A stretch of 64,000 nucleotides of DNA from Gnetum montanum (lineage: Eukaryota > Streptophyta > Gnetopsida > Gnetales > Gnetaceae), in assembly GCA_015680685.1 (NCBI GenBank), contig MNCI01035213.1, positions 82,345 to 146,344 of the forward strand. The letters run 5' to 3'. The notes under the pieces are model-generated. The model ran no database searches, was not told the DNA's origin, and saw only the letters and a list, made by a program, of their open reading frames with translations. Made by a program: the position numbers and the translations under genes. Each line of letters starts with the position of its first letter. Positions within the stretch are counted from its first letter, which is position 1. This document shows positions 34,710-46,239 of this stretch, one piece after another.

Positions 34710-35670
34710 TAATACTAGACTAGGTTTATTCCACTAATTAATCATATTTACATACTAAATCTAGATATTATGCAAATGTAATTAATTTTCTAGAAAATAA
34801 GGAAAACTATATATCTTCAATTAATTGATTAGAAGATTACTACAGGATTCACGAAAATCATAACATCTAAAACCATTGACACTTAGGTGATATTGTAAAG
34901 CATGAGGCTTTACAACTACACAATGGCTATTCTCAATGCAAGACACAACTAATAGACAACTTGGAAATGATATATGAACTTACAAGAAAGACTAGAATAC
35001 ACAGGTCTACATAATTAACCTTGAAATTGCAATCTCTATGCACTCACTCAATGTACTCTCCCTAACCTTGCCTAAGCTCTCATCAACTCAAGAGCTCTTA
35101 TTGAGAAATCTTATCTTACAACTCTCTCTCTATCTCTCTTGCAATCATGAATAATTAATATTTATTTATATCAAGAAGATAAGAAACTTAGAAACCTTCC
35201 CTTAGCTCAACTTGAGGCTCTTCAGTTGTTTCCGTAGTCTTCTCACCTTCTTTGTAGTTATTTCCATTCTTTTTCAACTTAGCATAGGTATTTTTCATAT
35301 TGGGATGGATGATTTTGGAAGTTTTCCTAATTGTATGAGTTATCTATGGGCTTGGGAAAACATCTTCTATTAAAACTAGCTTTCAAGAGAGAGGTCTCTT
35401 GTGTATGCAAGATGTCTTCTTTTGAGACAAGACATATCCTCTTGGTATGAGACATATTGGGCAAGATTTCTACTTTTTAGTAAGATGTCTTCTCAAAGAA
35501 AATTGCATTCCATACAAGACCTCTTCTCTGACATCAAAACATCTTTTTTTAGATCCAAGCCTTATCCAAGACATCTTCTTACCCTTCAAGCCATCTTCAT
35601 CAAGCCTAAAACCTACAAAACCAAATGTAGGAAAGGAAAAAAGGGGGTTAGAAGAGGTTTCCATACATCA
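34710..35670 (-). repeat. Element C 5' LTR (limits partly inferred)
   Basis: The inner end is set by the primer site. The outer end is inferred from TGATGTATGGAAACC starting at 35670 on the minus strand. A TATA box (TATAAATA, minus, 35170-35163) follows a region of AAGATGTCTT words. The partner LTR is outside the window, so this cannot be checked by alignment. Confidence 0.55.
35405..35580 (-). promoter_or_regulatory. Upstream array of AAGATGTCTT / AAGACATCTT words (element C LTR)
   Basis: Repeated near-palindromic words: AAGATGTCTTCTT near 35409, GACAAGACATATCC near 35430, GAGACATATTGG near 35450, AAGATGTCTTCTC near 35482, AAGACCTCTTCTC near 35514, AAGACATCTTCTT near 35568. They lie 240-420 bp upstream of the LTR TATA box. 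Open frames in both strands here (35401-35694, 35470-35664) are by-products of the repeats. Confidence 0.55.
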
Positions 35671-35690
35671 ACTATTCTCATGATAGGTAT

Positions 35691-35850
35691 GTGAGTGATA
35701 TACTCTTTTCTCCTCTTTCTTTTTCTCTCTCTATTTTTACATGCTATAATTTCTACTTTCCTATACTATATTTTCTCATTCCTTCTTCTCATCTATTTCT
35801 ATTCCTTCTTTTCTATTTTCTCATTCCTTCCTCTCATCTATTTCTATTGC
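35691..35850. repeat. Pyrimidine-rich imperfect tandem repeat
   Basis: Two units of about 50 bp around TTTTCTCATTCCTTC and TCTCATCTATTTCTATT, starting near 35770 and 35817. The long open frames in it are composition artefacts. Confidence 0.6.
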
Positions 35851-35879
35851 TCTCTATATTCAATGTTATTAAGGCTAAA

Positions 35880-36330
35880 CAAGTGTCTATACCTCAATGT
35901 AGTAAGGAATTTTTGAGTATGAAGTGACATAAGGAATGTGAGTCTTCCTATGAATAAGATAAGGGAGTGGTCAACTTTAGGGATCTAATTGTATCCTACT
36001 TCTACAACAAAGTATTCTACCATTAGTATATTAGTGATGTTTCTAGAATACTTTTCTATTGGTTTATTGCTTTATGCTATGTTCCTATATTTTTTTATTT
36101 CATTCTCTTTTCATGCTCTATATTGATGAGGAAAAATGAGTATCTCTACTTTAGTATGATAAAGATGTGATTGAGAGAATTAAATGGGTTAGGAAGTGTT
36201 TCATTAACATTTTTGTGTGCTTTTTGAGATTTAGCCATACTCACCTTTATGGAATGACACTCTACTATAGGTGTATTAGTGATATTCCATATCTTTCTCC
36301 ATTTATCCTACTTCATTTAAATTCTCTTGT
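35880..36330. repeat. Degenerate ~250 bp direct repeat
   Basis: The order AAGTGTCTATACCTCA...AGTAAGGA, then ATTCTACCATTAGTATATTAG (near 36012) recurs as GAGTATCTCTACTTTAGTATG (near 36138), then ACTCTACTATAGGTGTATTA (near 36258). Low identity. Nature unknown. Confidence 0.4.
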
Positions 36331-37724
36331 AGGTACCTAGTAGCTTGGGTCTTTCCTTGATGGATTCTCCTTCATCTTTTTAGTAGTATCCATTAAGAAG
36401 GAACAATGTTGTACCCATTTTGAAATTTTTGCATAAGTAATAGTTTCAAATATATTCTATGATTTCTCAACTCAAATCCATCTTTAGCAATCTAGATGTG
36501 ACATCCTATGTTATTATCAATGTGGTTTCTAGTCATCTTTTTCAACTTTTGCTAGAAGTGAGGTCTCACGTCATGTACAACATCATTTTTGGTTGCTTCT
36601 CTATGGACTTTAGTTTTAATGTTCAACATTATATCCTACATTAATCCTAACTTTAACTTTTAGGAAAAATCTACTTTTTAATGTACAATATCATTTCTAC
36701 TTTTTGACATCCTACATGAATGTTTCTTTTGATGTCCAATGTCATTTTTCATGTCAGTTATCTACATGTTATTTCTCTTATTTGGAATCTTCTAGAAGGT
36801 GCTACTAATTGTAATGTGTTTCTTTCATAATCTATGAGGCATTTTCAATATATCAATAGGAATATACCTCTAAACAAAAAGGGGTTGGCATCTTCTTGAC
36901 TAATTTTTCTCCTAAGCATAATTAGCTTCTTGCTTGCATATTGGGGATTTCAAAAGATTTTCAAAGACTTTGATTCTATGCAGAATAACTATTTTTCTCT
37001 TAGATATTCTTAATCATTTTCTAATTCTCTTTTTTTCCTCTACTAACACATTTATATCTCCTTCAAGCTATTCTTTTGATATAAGATATCTCTCTGGATC
37101 TTGACCAACACACTGATCTAATCTAATCTTTCTTTATTAGCTCTAGAATTTGTAGTGTTCTTGTCAAATCTACATTTAGCACATGCATTAAGAGAGAATG
37201 GAGTAACATAGCTCCTTTTTGAACATTTCTAATCTCTAATCCATTTCTCAAGATTCCTAAATTTATTTATGACATTCTGATATGCACATTTCAGTTTTTC
37301 TATCTCTAGCATTGTATTGAATCTATTTTAAGCATTCCATCTTATTTTAAGGGCATGGGTTTTAATGGATTCAATATTCTTTTTTTTTCTTTTACAATTT
37401 GTTTCATTGTTTCTCTATCAGCCACATGTACACTTTAATTCAATTTGTATTGTATTATATATGTGTTTCCCATTCATTCTCATTTTGTTAACTATTCTAT
37501 GTGCATCACCATTATTTGCTTCATAATCACTAGTGTTTAGTAAAAACACTATCTTAGGTTATTAGATTTTTTTTCTAGTGATTTGCAAGTCCCCTTTCAA
37601 TTTTAGGAAATTATTTTCTTTAGAAAATTTGATAGTTCTAGAATTTCAAAGCTCATTTTTTTGTTATATTATGTTAGATTTTAAATTACAATGATCTTTA
37701 CCACAATAATACCAATGATTGAAA
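36331..37724. other. AT-rich stretch without a supported gene
   Basis: Contains a few recurring words (ACATCCTACAT, CAATGTCATTTT at about 36480-36740) but no coding domain. By position it may be the upstream region of the ORF at 37725, as 55080-57046 and 57190-59186 are for their ORFs, but I see no clear alignment. Confidence 0.3.
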
Positions 37725-40529
37725 ATGGCTTCAAAACGGAATCTTGGAGTTGGAGATCCATCATAATCATGTGAGAAGAGAAAAAGAGAAGAAAGAGATA
37801 GAGGTAGAGAATAAAATCAACCATAGGTGGGGGAGTAGGAGGAGCAATCCTATTTCATCTAGCAACCTACTTCTCAAACATGATAATCTACATAAGTAGA
37901 AGCTACAATGCTACCTCTAGCTTCTAAACCTAGTAGATAACTAACTCTATTTGAAGATTGTGTGAGGAAAATAATTGAAATATCCATCATATTCATAGTC
38001 ATATTAGATTTGAATTAGTAATCATTTATAGATCTTTCTCTAGTAGATCTTAGAGAGTAGCTTAAACCATCACCATTTTGGCCAATAATACCTAAAAATG
38101 TTGATTGGTATTTAGAGGAAACATACTAATGTTGACATAATAAACAAGATGATGCCACTATTAAATATGAATAATTTTTAGTTTCATATTTAGTACAATT
38201 CATAGTAAGAGCACTGAATTTGCCAAACATTGTTGCTACCATAGCTCAGATCTCCATATGATTAGATACAAATAATAAAATATTTGGTTGGAGAGGACCT
38301 TTATAACAAAGTATGGAAAATATAATGAGATGGCTACAACTAAAAATATTTACTTTAAATTTAGCACATATCATATCTACCCCACTGAGTGCTTCAATAG
38401 AATTTCAACATATGATACTAGGGAAAGTACTATTCTCATCGGAAAATATCAGAAAAAAATGATCCACTTGCTTTTTCTTAAGATAAATAGAAGATTTGAG
38501 GAGAAGAAGTTATAAAAACCCATGCTTTAATTGCCTTGTTTAATAAGAAGGTTATGTAAACAAGATGATATTTTATAGTACACTAATGATACATCAAGAA
38601 AAGCCTAGAATGCATCTTATGTTAAAATTTCTAAGCTAGTACTAGTAAAAAAATGGTCAAGTAGAAACAACATTAGGCATCGAGGTAGCAACAACATTAA
38701 CATCAACATGTAGCATACCAATCATGAGAGATAATCAAGTAGTACCTATTTCTTTCACACTAGTAGCATAATAAAGAGATTACATATTTATAATGATTTA
38801 CCTAGAGTAGTTAGCAAAAATTATGAGCTAGGGGATAAGGGAGATATCAAGCATGTTTAAAGTTAAGAAAAATCATAGAAACCTATAATATCAATAGATA
38901 TAGTTAGTAGAAAAATTTATCTTTAGTCCACTAGTGGAGACTAGGCCTAATATATCTTAGAAAATACTACATGATTCCAAGTCATGCTTGAATTAGGAAA
39001 AGGTACCATAGTAGTGGTAATGCATTATAAAGATGAATAGGAAGCTATTGAATTTCTCACTAATCACAACAAGGAAGCATTCAATGTCCCTGTTGTACCT
39101 TCAACTAAGTTAACTAAATGAAGAATGCTCAAGTAATGGCTAAAACGTCTAGAAAGGAAAATGAAAAGAAGATTATGATGGGAAAACAACATGAGGATAT
39201 ACTCCATAAACTAGTCTAGATAGAACAAATCATACAAGATGTTTTTGACACTCCTAATGATATTACAATAGTTTATTTTGATCTAATTTCTACAAAGAGA
39301 AAGTTGGTTATAGTAGAAACAAGGCTACAACATGCTAAGTTGAAGATTCAAAAACTGTAAGATGAATTATCCCAGCTCAAAAGTCAAAGACAAGATCTTA
39401 CCAATTATGCAGCACTAGAGCATCTAGAAGAATTTAGAATAGAGCATGTGAATTAGCTCATGACTAAGTAACAACAATTAGAAGTCGAATGAGAAAAGGA
39501 AATGTGGGATGCATCAGTTGAAGATGCCAAAACATGCACATATGCTAAGGCTATGACTACATAAGAAGAAGAGAAAAAGAGACTTGTTATTAATAATAGA
39601 AGGTTAGCAAATGTAGAGAAGGAGAAGATTCAATTGAAGGGAGCCTAAAGTAGCTAAGAGAGTAGTTTGCATAAGTTAACCTCAAAGTGAAATAATTGGC
39701 TAGGGAAAATATAATCCTATTGATAGAAGTTCATGTCATTAGACAAAAATATGCTATAGAGAGTAGTGCATAAAAAAACAAGGCTAAGAAACATGAAAGA
39801 CTTAAGAAACATTTTAAAGACTAAGTGGGAATGTAAAAGCAAGTGAATGAAAAAGAGATCCAACTAGAAAAGACCAAGATCAACCATGCTATGAAATAAT
39901 TACCAAATTAGCAGCCCATCTTGGATAGCCTTACACTGGTTCATTAAGCAGAATTAAAGGTTAAATATTTTTATGTTGAATATGTAACAAAGTACATAGA
40001 GTTGGCTAACTTGATATATGCCAACTTGACCATGTTAATAGCAAGAATACCTAGAAATAAATTAGACCAAAAATTGATAGTAATTTATCTATTATATAAG
40101 AAAGAGTTTAAGGATAGAAAGGAAGTGTAACAAAAACTTCATGTTGCTAACTTGAACTTCTAGGTGGTAAAGGTGAGTTACCATGTTCAAAAATACATAG
40201 CTACAAACTTGGCCAAGAAAATGAATGATTATTAGGATTTGCAAAAATTTTCCAAGGCCTTTGAGATTAAGAGAAAATAGTTCATGATGTGTTATGTAAA
40301 GGACAAAGAATTATTTCCAAAATTTTCATGTCCTTGGGAAGTGTCTACAATAGAGAACCTTCCAAACTTGGCATGGACTATTAATGATCCAAGGAAATAT
40401 GAAGAAAATCTGAGAGCTCTACATCAATACTTCAACATGAAGAATATGATTGCATTTGGAAAACAACCTTAGTAACCACTGATACAACAACCACCACTAT
40501 CAAGAACTACATGAAGATCTACATAGGTA
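37725..40529 (+). pseudogene. Athila-type third ORF, copy I (MASK... coiled-coil protein)
   Basis: ATG at 37725 begins MASKRNLGVGDPS; the homologous ORF at 59187 begins MAPKPKQP. Further on there are long Lys/Glu/Gln-rich heptad stretches about 39120-39780 (MAKTSRKENEKKIMMGKQHE; LISTKRKLVIVETRLQHAKL), and a conserved C-terminal block about 40200-40470 (AKKMNDY, FEIKRK, then LAWTINDPRKYEENLRALHQ) matching ARRINDYYELENAI...WIVHDP in the other copy. Lies just upstream of a decayed LTR start (40774), the env-like position of Athila elements. Very many stops, mostly explained by C-to-T at Gln or Arg codons. Function unknown. Confidence 0.55.
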
Positions 40530-40773
40530 ATTTTTTGTGAAATTTTATCATGTTTTATCTATTATTAGTTTATTTTTATCATTTTTTTCTAATCATATAT
40601 TTACATGATATTTTGTAATCCACTTGAACAAAGATGTGGCACTTAGAAAGTTAGTTAGTAGTTAATATTTATAAGTAGTATCTTTTTATATTTGTATAAC
40701 CCCATGATTTTGTGACAACTCTATTCTCCTTTTGTTTTAACTTAAGGATGAGATTTTAATCAACCATAGGATA

Positions 40774-40879
40774 TAATAAATCATGGATATTTTAAAGTAC
40801 CTTTTCATTTTAAATTATATAAAATATTTCTTTTAGTAAATTCAAAGTATTCTTTAATCTTATCCTTGGGAAAGGAGGG
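40774..40879 (+). repeat. Start of an Athila-type 3' LTR, truncated
   Basis: AACTTAAGGATGAGATTTTA (40740 on) then TAATAAATCATGG matches AACTCAAGGATGAGTTTTCA then TGATAAGCCATAG at 62226-62274. So a third ORF is followed by a purine tract and LTR start in both places. The sequence leaves the LTR pattern at about 40880. Confidence 0.5.
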
Positions 40880-41205
40880 TGTTAGACTGAAAAATAATAT
40901 TAATAATAAGCAACAAATTTAAGGTACATCACATACTTAAACTCTAAGTAGAAAATACCAAAAACAACTTGGAAAGAAAAAGCTTTTCAATTTTAAGGAT
41001 ATCTACACAAGTGTGTAACCTTACAATTGATGCTTTGAAAAATTAAAAATTAATTATTAGTACTAAAGATGGTTCTAATCCTAACAACTTTTCATAATTT
41101 TTACTATTCTTGTTTAAAATTAAATTTAAAAAAAAAAAGATTCAAGGTAGCAATAGAAGGTTTTGACAAAATACCAACTTTTTTAGGAAAAGAAGATGTA
41201 ATAAA
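40880..41205. other. Possible LTR start TGTTAGACTG after a purine run
   Basis: GGGAAAGGAGGG at 40868-40879 is followed by TGTTAGACTG, which looks like a purine tract and the start of an LTR of another family. I could not find a partner copy or an end. Confidence 0.3.
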
Positions 41206-41410
41206 AAAATAATGACACATATTGTGTTAGCCTAGTGATACAAGTCTTAACCAAGTAACCTTAGATTATAAGTTTGATTCTACTAGATAGCACTCAATTA
41301 TAAATTAAGAAAACATTCATTGAGAAGGAATTTTGAAACTAGTCTAATAGAGCTAAGGGATCTCAGTGGATGTAAGTAAAAATCTTAGTTTCAAATTTAG
41401 TATTTTTGTT
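41206..41410 (+). mobile_element. Possible tRNA-derived SINE
   Basis: GTTAGCCTAGTGATACAAG resembles a pol III A box (TRGCNNAGTGG), and about 45 bases later AAGTTTGATTCTA resembles a B box (GGTTCGANTCC). The spacing fits plant SINEs. The 3' end and target duplication are not clear. Confidence 0.4.
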
Positions 41411-41439
41411 ACATGAGGAAAAAATTACTCTGTGAGCTA

Positions 41440-41690
41440 TCTATTTGAAATGATTAATACTTTCTATAGTAAAAGTAAAAATAGTCATAGAAGCTTCTAT
41501 CTGTTCTAGTTTTTTTATTGTTATTTGATCATTCTTATCATTAATAGTAACTTGATTTTTTAAATCTTCAATTTCAGATTATTTGTTTCTATTCTCAACT
41601 TCAACACATTTTTTCTCTTTTTTAATAACTTCAACATGTTTTTTCTTTTCCTTAGAATTTTTTAGCAAAAAAGAATAATAATTAAAGAAA
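41440..41690 (-). pseudogene. Minus-strand coiled-coil fragment
   Basis: Minus strand reads Lys/Glu-rich heptads (KEKKKHVEVIKKEKKCVEVE, then EIEDLKNQVT) with a stop. It resembles in composition, not clearly in sequence, the coiled coils of the Athila-type third ORFs. Low certainty. 41691-42124 has no feature that I can support. Confidence 0.3.
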
Positions 41691-42124
41691 TATTTTTCAT
41701 GATAGAAAAATTATGAAATATTATATTATGTAATTGATTAAATATAAGTCTTTACACCTACTTGTAATAGTATTTTTTTTATAATTAAGAAGATTTATTT
41801 TCAGAAAATTGTGTCCAAGAATTAAATGGTGTGGAAATAAATTCTATATCTTTAGTGATACTGACAAATAATTTAGTACTCATCTTTTTGAAAAATCAAT
41901 AGAAAATTAAATAGCTTGACAAAACATGGAACTTAGATCAAACGTCAAAATTTAAAGTCCACTTAGGAATAATCAATGTTGTATGCTTATGTATAAATGA
42001 TATGATATCTAGGATATGTTGCACCATTGAAGCATTGTTTAGGTCAACAAGGAGAAAAAAATAAAAATATTACCTAGCATGAATAACTAGAATATCATGT
42101 TTTTATATCATATAATTTAACTGC

Positions 42125-43009
42125 TAATAAATCCAAATTTTATGTGTTATGACATCATAGCAATGATGTCATTGATATGATGTTGCTTCTCATGCTATGT
42201 CATCATTGATATGATGCCTAGGAATGTGTGCACTCCTATAAATACAACACTTGGACTTATGATCCAAAAATTTTCATTCCCACTAAAACAAAACTCTTGC
42301 AGTTTGATTTATTAGACTTAGACTTAGTAATAGAAGAGCAAATGCCTACAGTGTGATGTATCATAGTTGAACAATGTTTTTATTCAAGCAAGTTGTACTT
42401 GGGCACAAGTTGTGATGGAAATAAAGATCGAGACTATTTCCCATCATTGTAGCATTCCCTTAGTTTACTATTTTACCTACCATAATTTCTACTATTTTAC
42501 TAGATTAATACTTTACTTTTTCAAGAACTATATTTTTACTTGGTTGTTGTTAAAATGGAATGGGCATAACTGATTTCAAGTGCTTAAGTGTAATCATTTG
42601 GTGGTCCTAGTAGTTACTTCATTTGATTCATTCAGTAGTGAAATCACTTGGTAACCCAGTAATGGTTATATGAGCCCAAGGTGTGTATGGTGAATCAAGA
42701 ATGGATACTTATCATTGTAAGCTAGAATAGACTTACATTTCCTTTATTAGCTAGACTTAGCATTTAACTCTACTTTCACTATGACTAAACTTAGGAGCAT
42801 AACTGGCCCTACAACATCACTTAACATATGCCTCATTGTAAGCTAAACCATACACTTAGACTTCACTAGCTTGAAGTGGGAAGACAACAATCACAAGCTT
42901 CAGTCAATTACTAGCATATCAACATTATTCATTGACAGATTCCAGTCAAGTCATGCCTAAACACTCATGACTTGTATCGTTGGATGCTAGATTGCTCCAC
43001 TACTCATCA
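42125..43009 (+). repeat. Element F 5' LTR
   Basis: The start TAATAAATCCAAAT corresponds to TGATAAGCCATAGAT of the LTR at 62262. Upstream repeats lie at 42154-42217, TATA box at 42237-42244 (CCTATAAATAC), and the end CTCATCA sits before the primer site. It shares with the other LTRs the motifs AATAAAGATC (near 42420) and GGTAACCCAGTAATGG (near 42650). The flanks 42119-42124 do not show a purine tract, so this is a 5' LTR. Confidence 0.65.
42154..42217 (+). promoter_or_regulatory. Upstream direct repeats with GATATGATG (element F LTR)
   Basis: GATGTCATTGATATGATG at 42164-42181 and TCATCATTGATATGATG at 42199-42215. Each contains the dyad ATCATTGATATGAT or a close form, and both sit just upstream of the TATA box at 42237. 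Confidence 0.6.
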
Positions 43010-43030
43010 ATGGCACTATTGTCAAGGATG
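43010..43030 (+). other. Element F primer-binding site, decayed Asp-type
   Basis: ATGGCACTATTGTCAAGGAT follows CTCATCA; compare TTGGCACCGTTGTCGGGGA in element E. Confidence 0.65.
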
Positions 43031-43202
43031 TATTCATGTGTGCTAAGTAATTGATTTTACAAAGTTTGTTGTAGTAAGAACCAAAAATTAATCTTTAAAT
43101 AATCTTAACAAATACCAGTGTCATACTTACAACATGGATTCAATTAAAGATCAACCATCACTTGCCAAAGAGATGAAAAGGAGCAATGACAGAATAGATG
43201 AT

Positions 43203-44019
43203 TGATGAGTGGCGAGGTACCCCTACACTCAACCATACGAATACAAGCATAACACGCACGATCCCATCGAACTCCGTAGACTAAGTGCCTACACGCCTCA
43301 TGGAACACTTAAGGTTAATTATTCATTATCTTCCTAGACTTACTTGTAGTTGTCACAGTTGTATGGTTAAGTAAGTCTGAGGTATATGATTTTTATAGTT
43401 TTTCTATTTTATCTCCTATTCTATTGAGGTCAAGGGTGAAGAGACTAATTGACTAACTTTAACTACCTAACTAAGTCTAAATTAACCTAGCATCAGCATC
43501 CATTCCCACTTACCATTCACACCTTGAACCAATGCAACCTTGGTTACCAAACACTAATCATTGTTGGGATCACCAAGCATAACGCACGTGCTCAAAGCAG
43601 TCATACTGAGGCACTTAACTAGGAGAGAAGGGTTAAGAGAGATTTAACAACTAATAAAGAAATTAAATGGTAAATAGTAAATAAAAATAAATAAAAGTCT
43701 TATTTAGCCTATTCCATGCATTGCAAGGTTTATCCAAGAAGTTCATCTTTATTTCCATACACGAATATGTGTTCAGGTACAATATCTGCTCGAATAAAGA
43801 TCCGTTCACTTTGGAGTTCCTATTGCGAGCAAATGGAAAATATTCTATCTTTGGAGGGATCAAACTGTTAGAGTTTCACTACAGTTTAAGCCTAGGATGA
43901 GAAACAAGGGCGAGCCACCGCTTATTTATAGATATGATAGTGCACTGTGATATCGCGGCGTGGGATGTGATATCACGATGGACGCGATATCGTGGCCCAT
44001 GTGATATTGCATTCCATCA
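43203..44019 (-). repeat. Element E 3' LTR
   Basis: 817 bp; direct copy of 49531-50354. On the minus strand: TGATGG start at 44019, GATATC palindromes 44011-43945, TATA box TATAAATA about 43931-43924, AATAAAGATG in the transcribed part, end CCACTCATCA. Confidence 0.92.
43942..44012 (-). promoter_or_regulatory. GCGATATCGC palindrome array upstream of TATA (left LTR)
   Basis: Four copies at ~20 bp steps: GTGATATCGC, GTGATATCAC, GCGATATCGT, GTGATATTGC. The differences from GCGATATCGC are mostly CpG-to-TpG/CpA changes. The right LTR has five at 50270-50350, several still GCGATATCG. Confidence 0.75.
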
Positions 44020-44035
44020 TACCCCCATGACTGAA
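44020..44035 (-). other. Element E polypurine tract
   Basis: Minus strand CAGTCATGGGGGTA abuts the LTR start TGATGG. The LTR at 62262 has the same tract (TAGTCATGGGGGTA). Confidence 0.75.
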
Positions 44036-45776
44036 TGAAAACTCTTCCTTGAGTTCCTTACAAAATATAAGGAAGGTATGGCATTACTGACTCAAAATGG
44101 AACTAATGGGATGACATGTGAATGGATCATCATTACAAGACAAGACATAACTGGTGTTCATGAAAACAAGAGTGAACACCTTATTACATTGACATTAGGA
44201 CTTATTTGGTAGCTGAAAAAAAAAAGAGAGAAAGAAGTTTTGCTGCTACCAATGCCAAGATTGCACCGTTCAATGTCCATCCGTAAGCACACCATCGATC
44301 TTGCTCCTTGCATAGCTACTTTTAGCACTGCTCCATTCCAAGTGTTCCATCCAGATCCAATCGATTGTTGTATGATTGCCATATGCACACACAACATAGT
44401 CTTTATATTAGCAAGGGTAAATGAATTTCAATGTGGTGGATACCTTGCTTCAGTGAAAGGTCCATTGCCTGAGTTGTGGTGTGGCTAATATAGGTCTAGA
44501 GATATAATATTGATGACTACTGAAGGTGTAGGGGTTAGGAGAAAATCAAAAAATTGGGCCGCATACCCCCATGACTAATCACGAACCTCTGGTAGCGATA
44601 GAATGGAGAAAGAATAAAGAACAAGAAAGATGAAAAAAAAGAGACAACGATAACGTCGATGAAATGGATGTCAAGATGGAAATGAAAAAAATAAAATGGC
44701 TTGCAAAAATGTTAGGGAAAAGAATTTAATTGGTGCACCAAAGAGGAATGTCAGTGGGTCCTCCCCAAAGTAGGGTCATGCCCTTAATGCCCTAACAAAC
44801 CCACATTCAAGGAGTCTATAGGCTCTGGGAATGTCATATGGAAGAAGAGTTAAAGTCTTAACTACAAGAATTTACCAAAAACAAAATAATGTATTCACCA
44901 AAATATACACTAATGATACAACTGACAATGAGGTGAACAATGGAGAGAAGGGTGGATAGAAGAGAATGGAATGGAATCCCAGGAACAAGGTGGTGTACAG
45001 CCCCTTGTGTGTTTCATGATTAATGTGACTTAGCAAATCTCATTCCAACTCTAGCCTCAAACCAACCACATCTAGTCACTTCACATTAATGCACTCGACT
45101 GAGCCATCCACTTGAAGTAACAAGAATGCCTTCACCCAAGAGCCACCACCATTTTGATGAAATGAGGAGAGAATGGAAAGCAAGAAGGGCCTTAGTTAGA
45201 GGGAATATTTTTATTTTGAGTTCCATAACTAGTGCTTGTAGCCCAAGGGATTATTTTGTCTAAGGGGTGTGCTTTGAATTCTCACTTTTTTCTTTTCTCT
45301 CTTTTTTTTATTTGTTTGTTTTTTTATGTATTTATACGTGAGAACCACAACATGCAAAGACTTTGTTATTTTTATTGCTTAACTTCCCGATGATTGGGTG
45401 ACATCGAAATGACAAGAAAACTCAAGAAGAAAACATCCAAGCCCCCAAGAGAACAACCAACACAAATGCATCAAGTTCCCTTGAAGTCACACCCTTTTCA
45501 ATCCTTGAGTCCTTCCTTAGTTTGAGAAGTGCCCAGTCACTAATTCGTTAATAGGTATTATTAGAAAGGGATTATACATTTCCAAGCTAAGAGAGACCAT
45601 AGAACTTGTGGATGGATGGATGAAGTGGACTCATTGCCTGCTATGTCAAAAGAACCATACCTTAGTATCAACATCATCACTTAAAGGTAAAAACCAAACA
45701 TTAGCAATTAGTACGAAAATAGTTCATACCATCATGAATAACACTTATTGGGTGACAAACTTACAGGATGGATAAG

Positions 45777-45777
<1 letters not shown>

Positions 45778-45813
<36 letters not shown>
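45778..45813. repeat. (AC)n microsatellite
   Basis: Uninterrupted AC/CA dinucleotide run of about 36 bases. Confidence 0.95.
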
Positions 45814-45814
<1 letters not shown>

Positions 45815-45886
45815 GAAATGAAAATGTATGAACGATGTTGTAAAAAAAAAAATAAGAAAAGTTAAGGAATTTTTTTTAAAAAAAAA

Positions 45887-45991
45887 TATGTAAAACAAAA
45901 ATGTATAAAACAAAAATGTGTAAAACAAAAAATTGTAAAACGAAAATGTGTAAGACAAAAATGTGTAAAACAAAAATGTGTAAAACAAAAA
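45887..45991. repeat. 16 bp minisatellite AAAATGTGTAAAACAA
   Basis: About seven units with small changes (ATGTAT, ATTGT, AACG variants). It produces misleading open frames rich in Phe/Leu/His on the minus strand. Confidence 0.9.
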
Positions 45992-46239
45992 CTAAAAAGA
46001 ACTGAGGGCCCCAAATGATTAGCATAGGTGGCCATCTCCTCCATGATTGAATGGAAAGGGAGAGATCCAAAATAATGAGCGCCTATTTGAATTTCTTAGA
46101 AGTGTCCAACTTCTTCCAACTGATGTTCTTAGATTAAGGGGTGGAAGTTGGCGATGCTCATACTCCAATGTGTCTATGCCTTCGTTGTTAGCATGAGTTG
46201 TTCCCCTAGTTTGTTCCATGCATGTTGGTTGGTTGCTCT

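Larger units (their letters stand above)
323..35670 (-). mobile_element. Element C: old chromovirus-like Ty3/gypsy host element (interrupted)
   Basis: Composite minus-strand element. Order from its 5' side: probable LTR 35670-34710, tRNA-Met-type primer site 34709-34691, gag 34690-33451, insertion of element B, protease-RT-RNase H-integrase 13713-11178, insertion of element A, integrase 408-323, insertion of D. The 3' LTR would lie left of the window. The protease/RT/RNase H wording and the Met-type primer site fit chromoviruses rather than the Tat/Athila branch that makes up the rest of the window. Many stops and frameshifts. It must predate A, B and D. Confidence 0.8.
44036..46220 (-). other. 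Element E cargo/non-coding region in place of pol
   Basis: About 2.2 kb between protease and 3' LTR with no RT or integrase signature. 44561-44577 repeats the purine-tract/LTR-start words (minus AGTCATGGGGGTATG), which may mark an internal duplication or an old recombination point. Open frames on both strands at 44158-44488 have no recognised domain. 45861-46219 gives unrecognised minus-strand frames, part of them artefacts of the minisatellite. Confidence 0.5.

Noticed and set aside
35401-35694. Three overlapping open frames of 64-97 residues
   Set aside because: Caused by AAGATGTCTT-type repeats in the presumed upstream part of the element C LTR.
35691-35927. Open frames rich in Leu/Phe/Ser resembling a membrane protein
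   Set aside because: Pyrimidine-rich tandem repeat; the hydrophobic look is a composition effect.
36459-36644. Open frame with Ser/Val/His-rich text
   Set aside because: Lies in an area of recurring AT-rich words, no domain, no conserved neighbour.
45761-46070. Open frames of repeated FLFYTFLFYTF / FVLHIFVLHI type
   Set aside because: Products of the 16 bp minisatellite and the AC run, not proteins.
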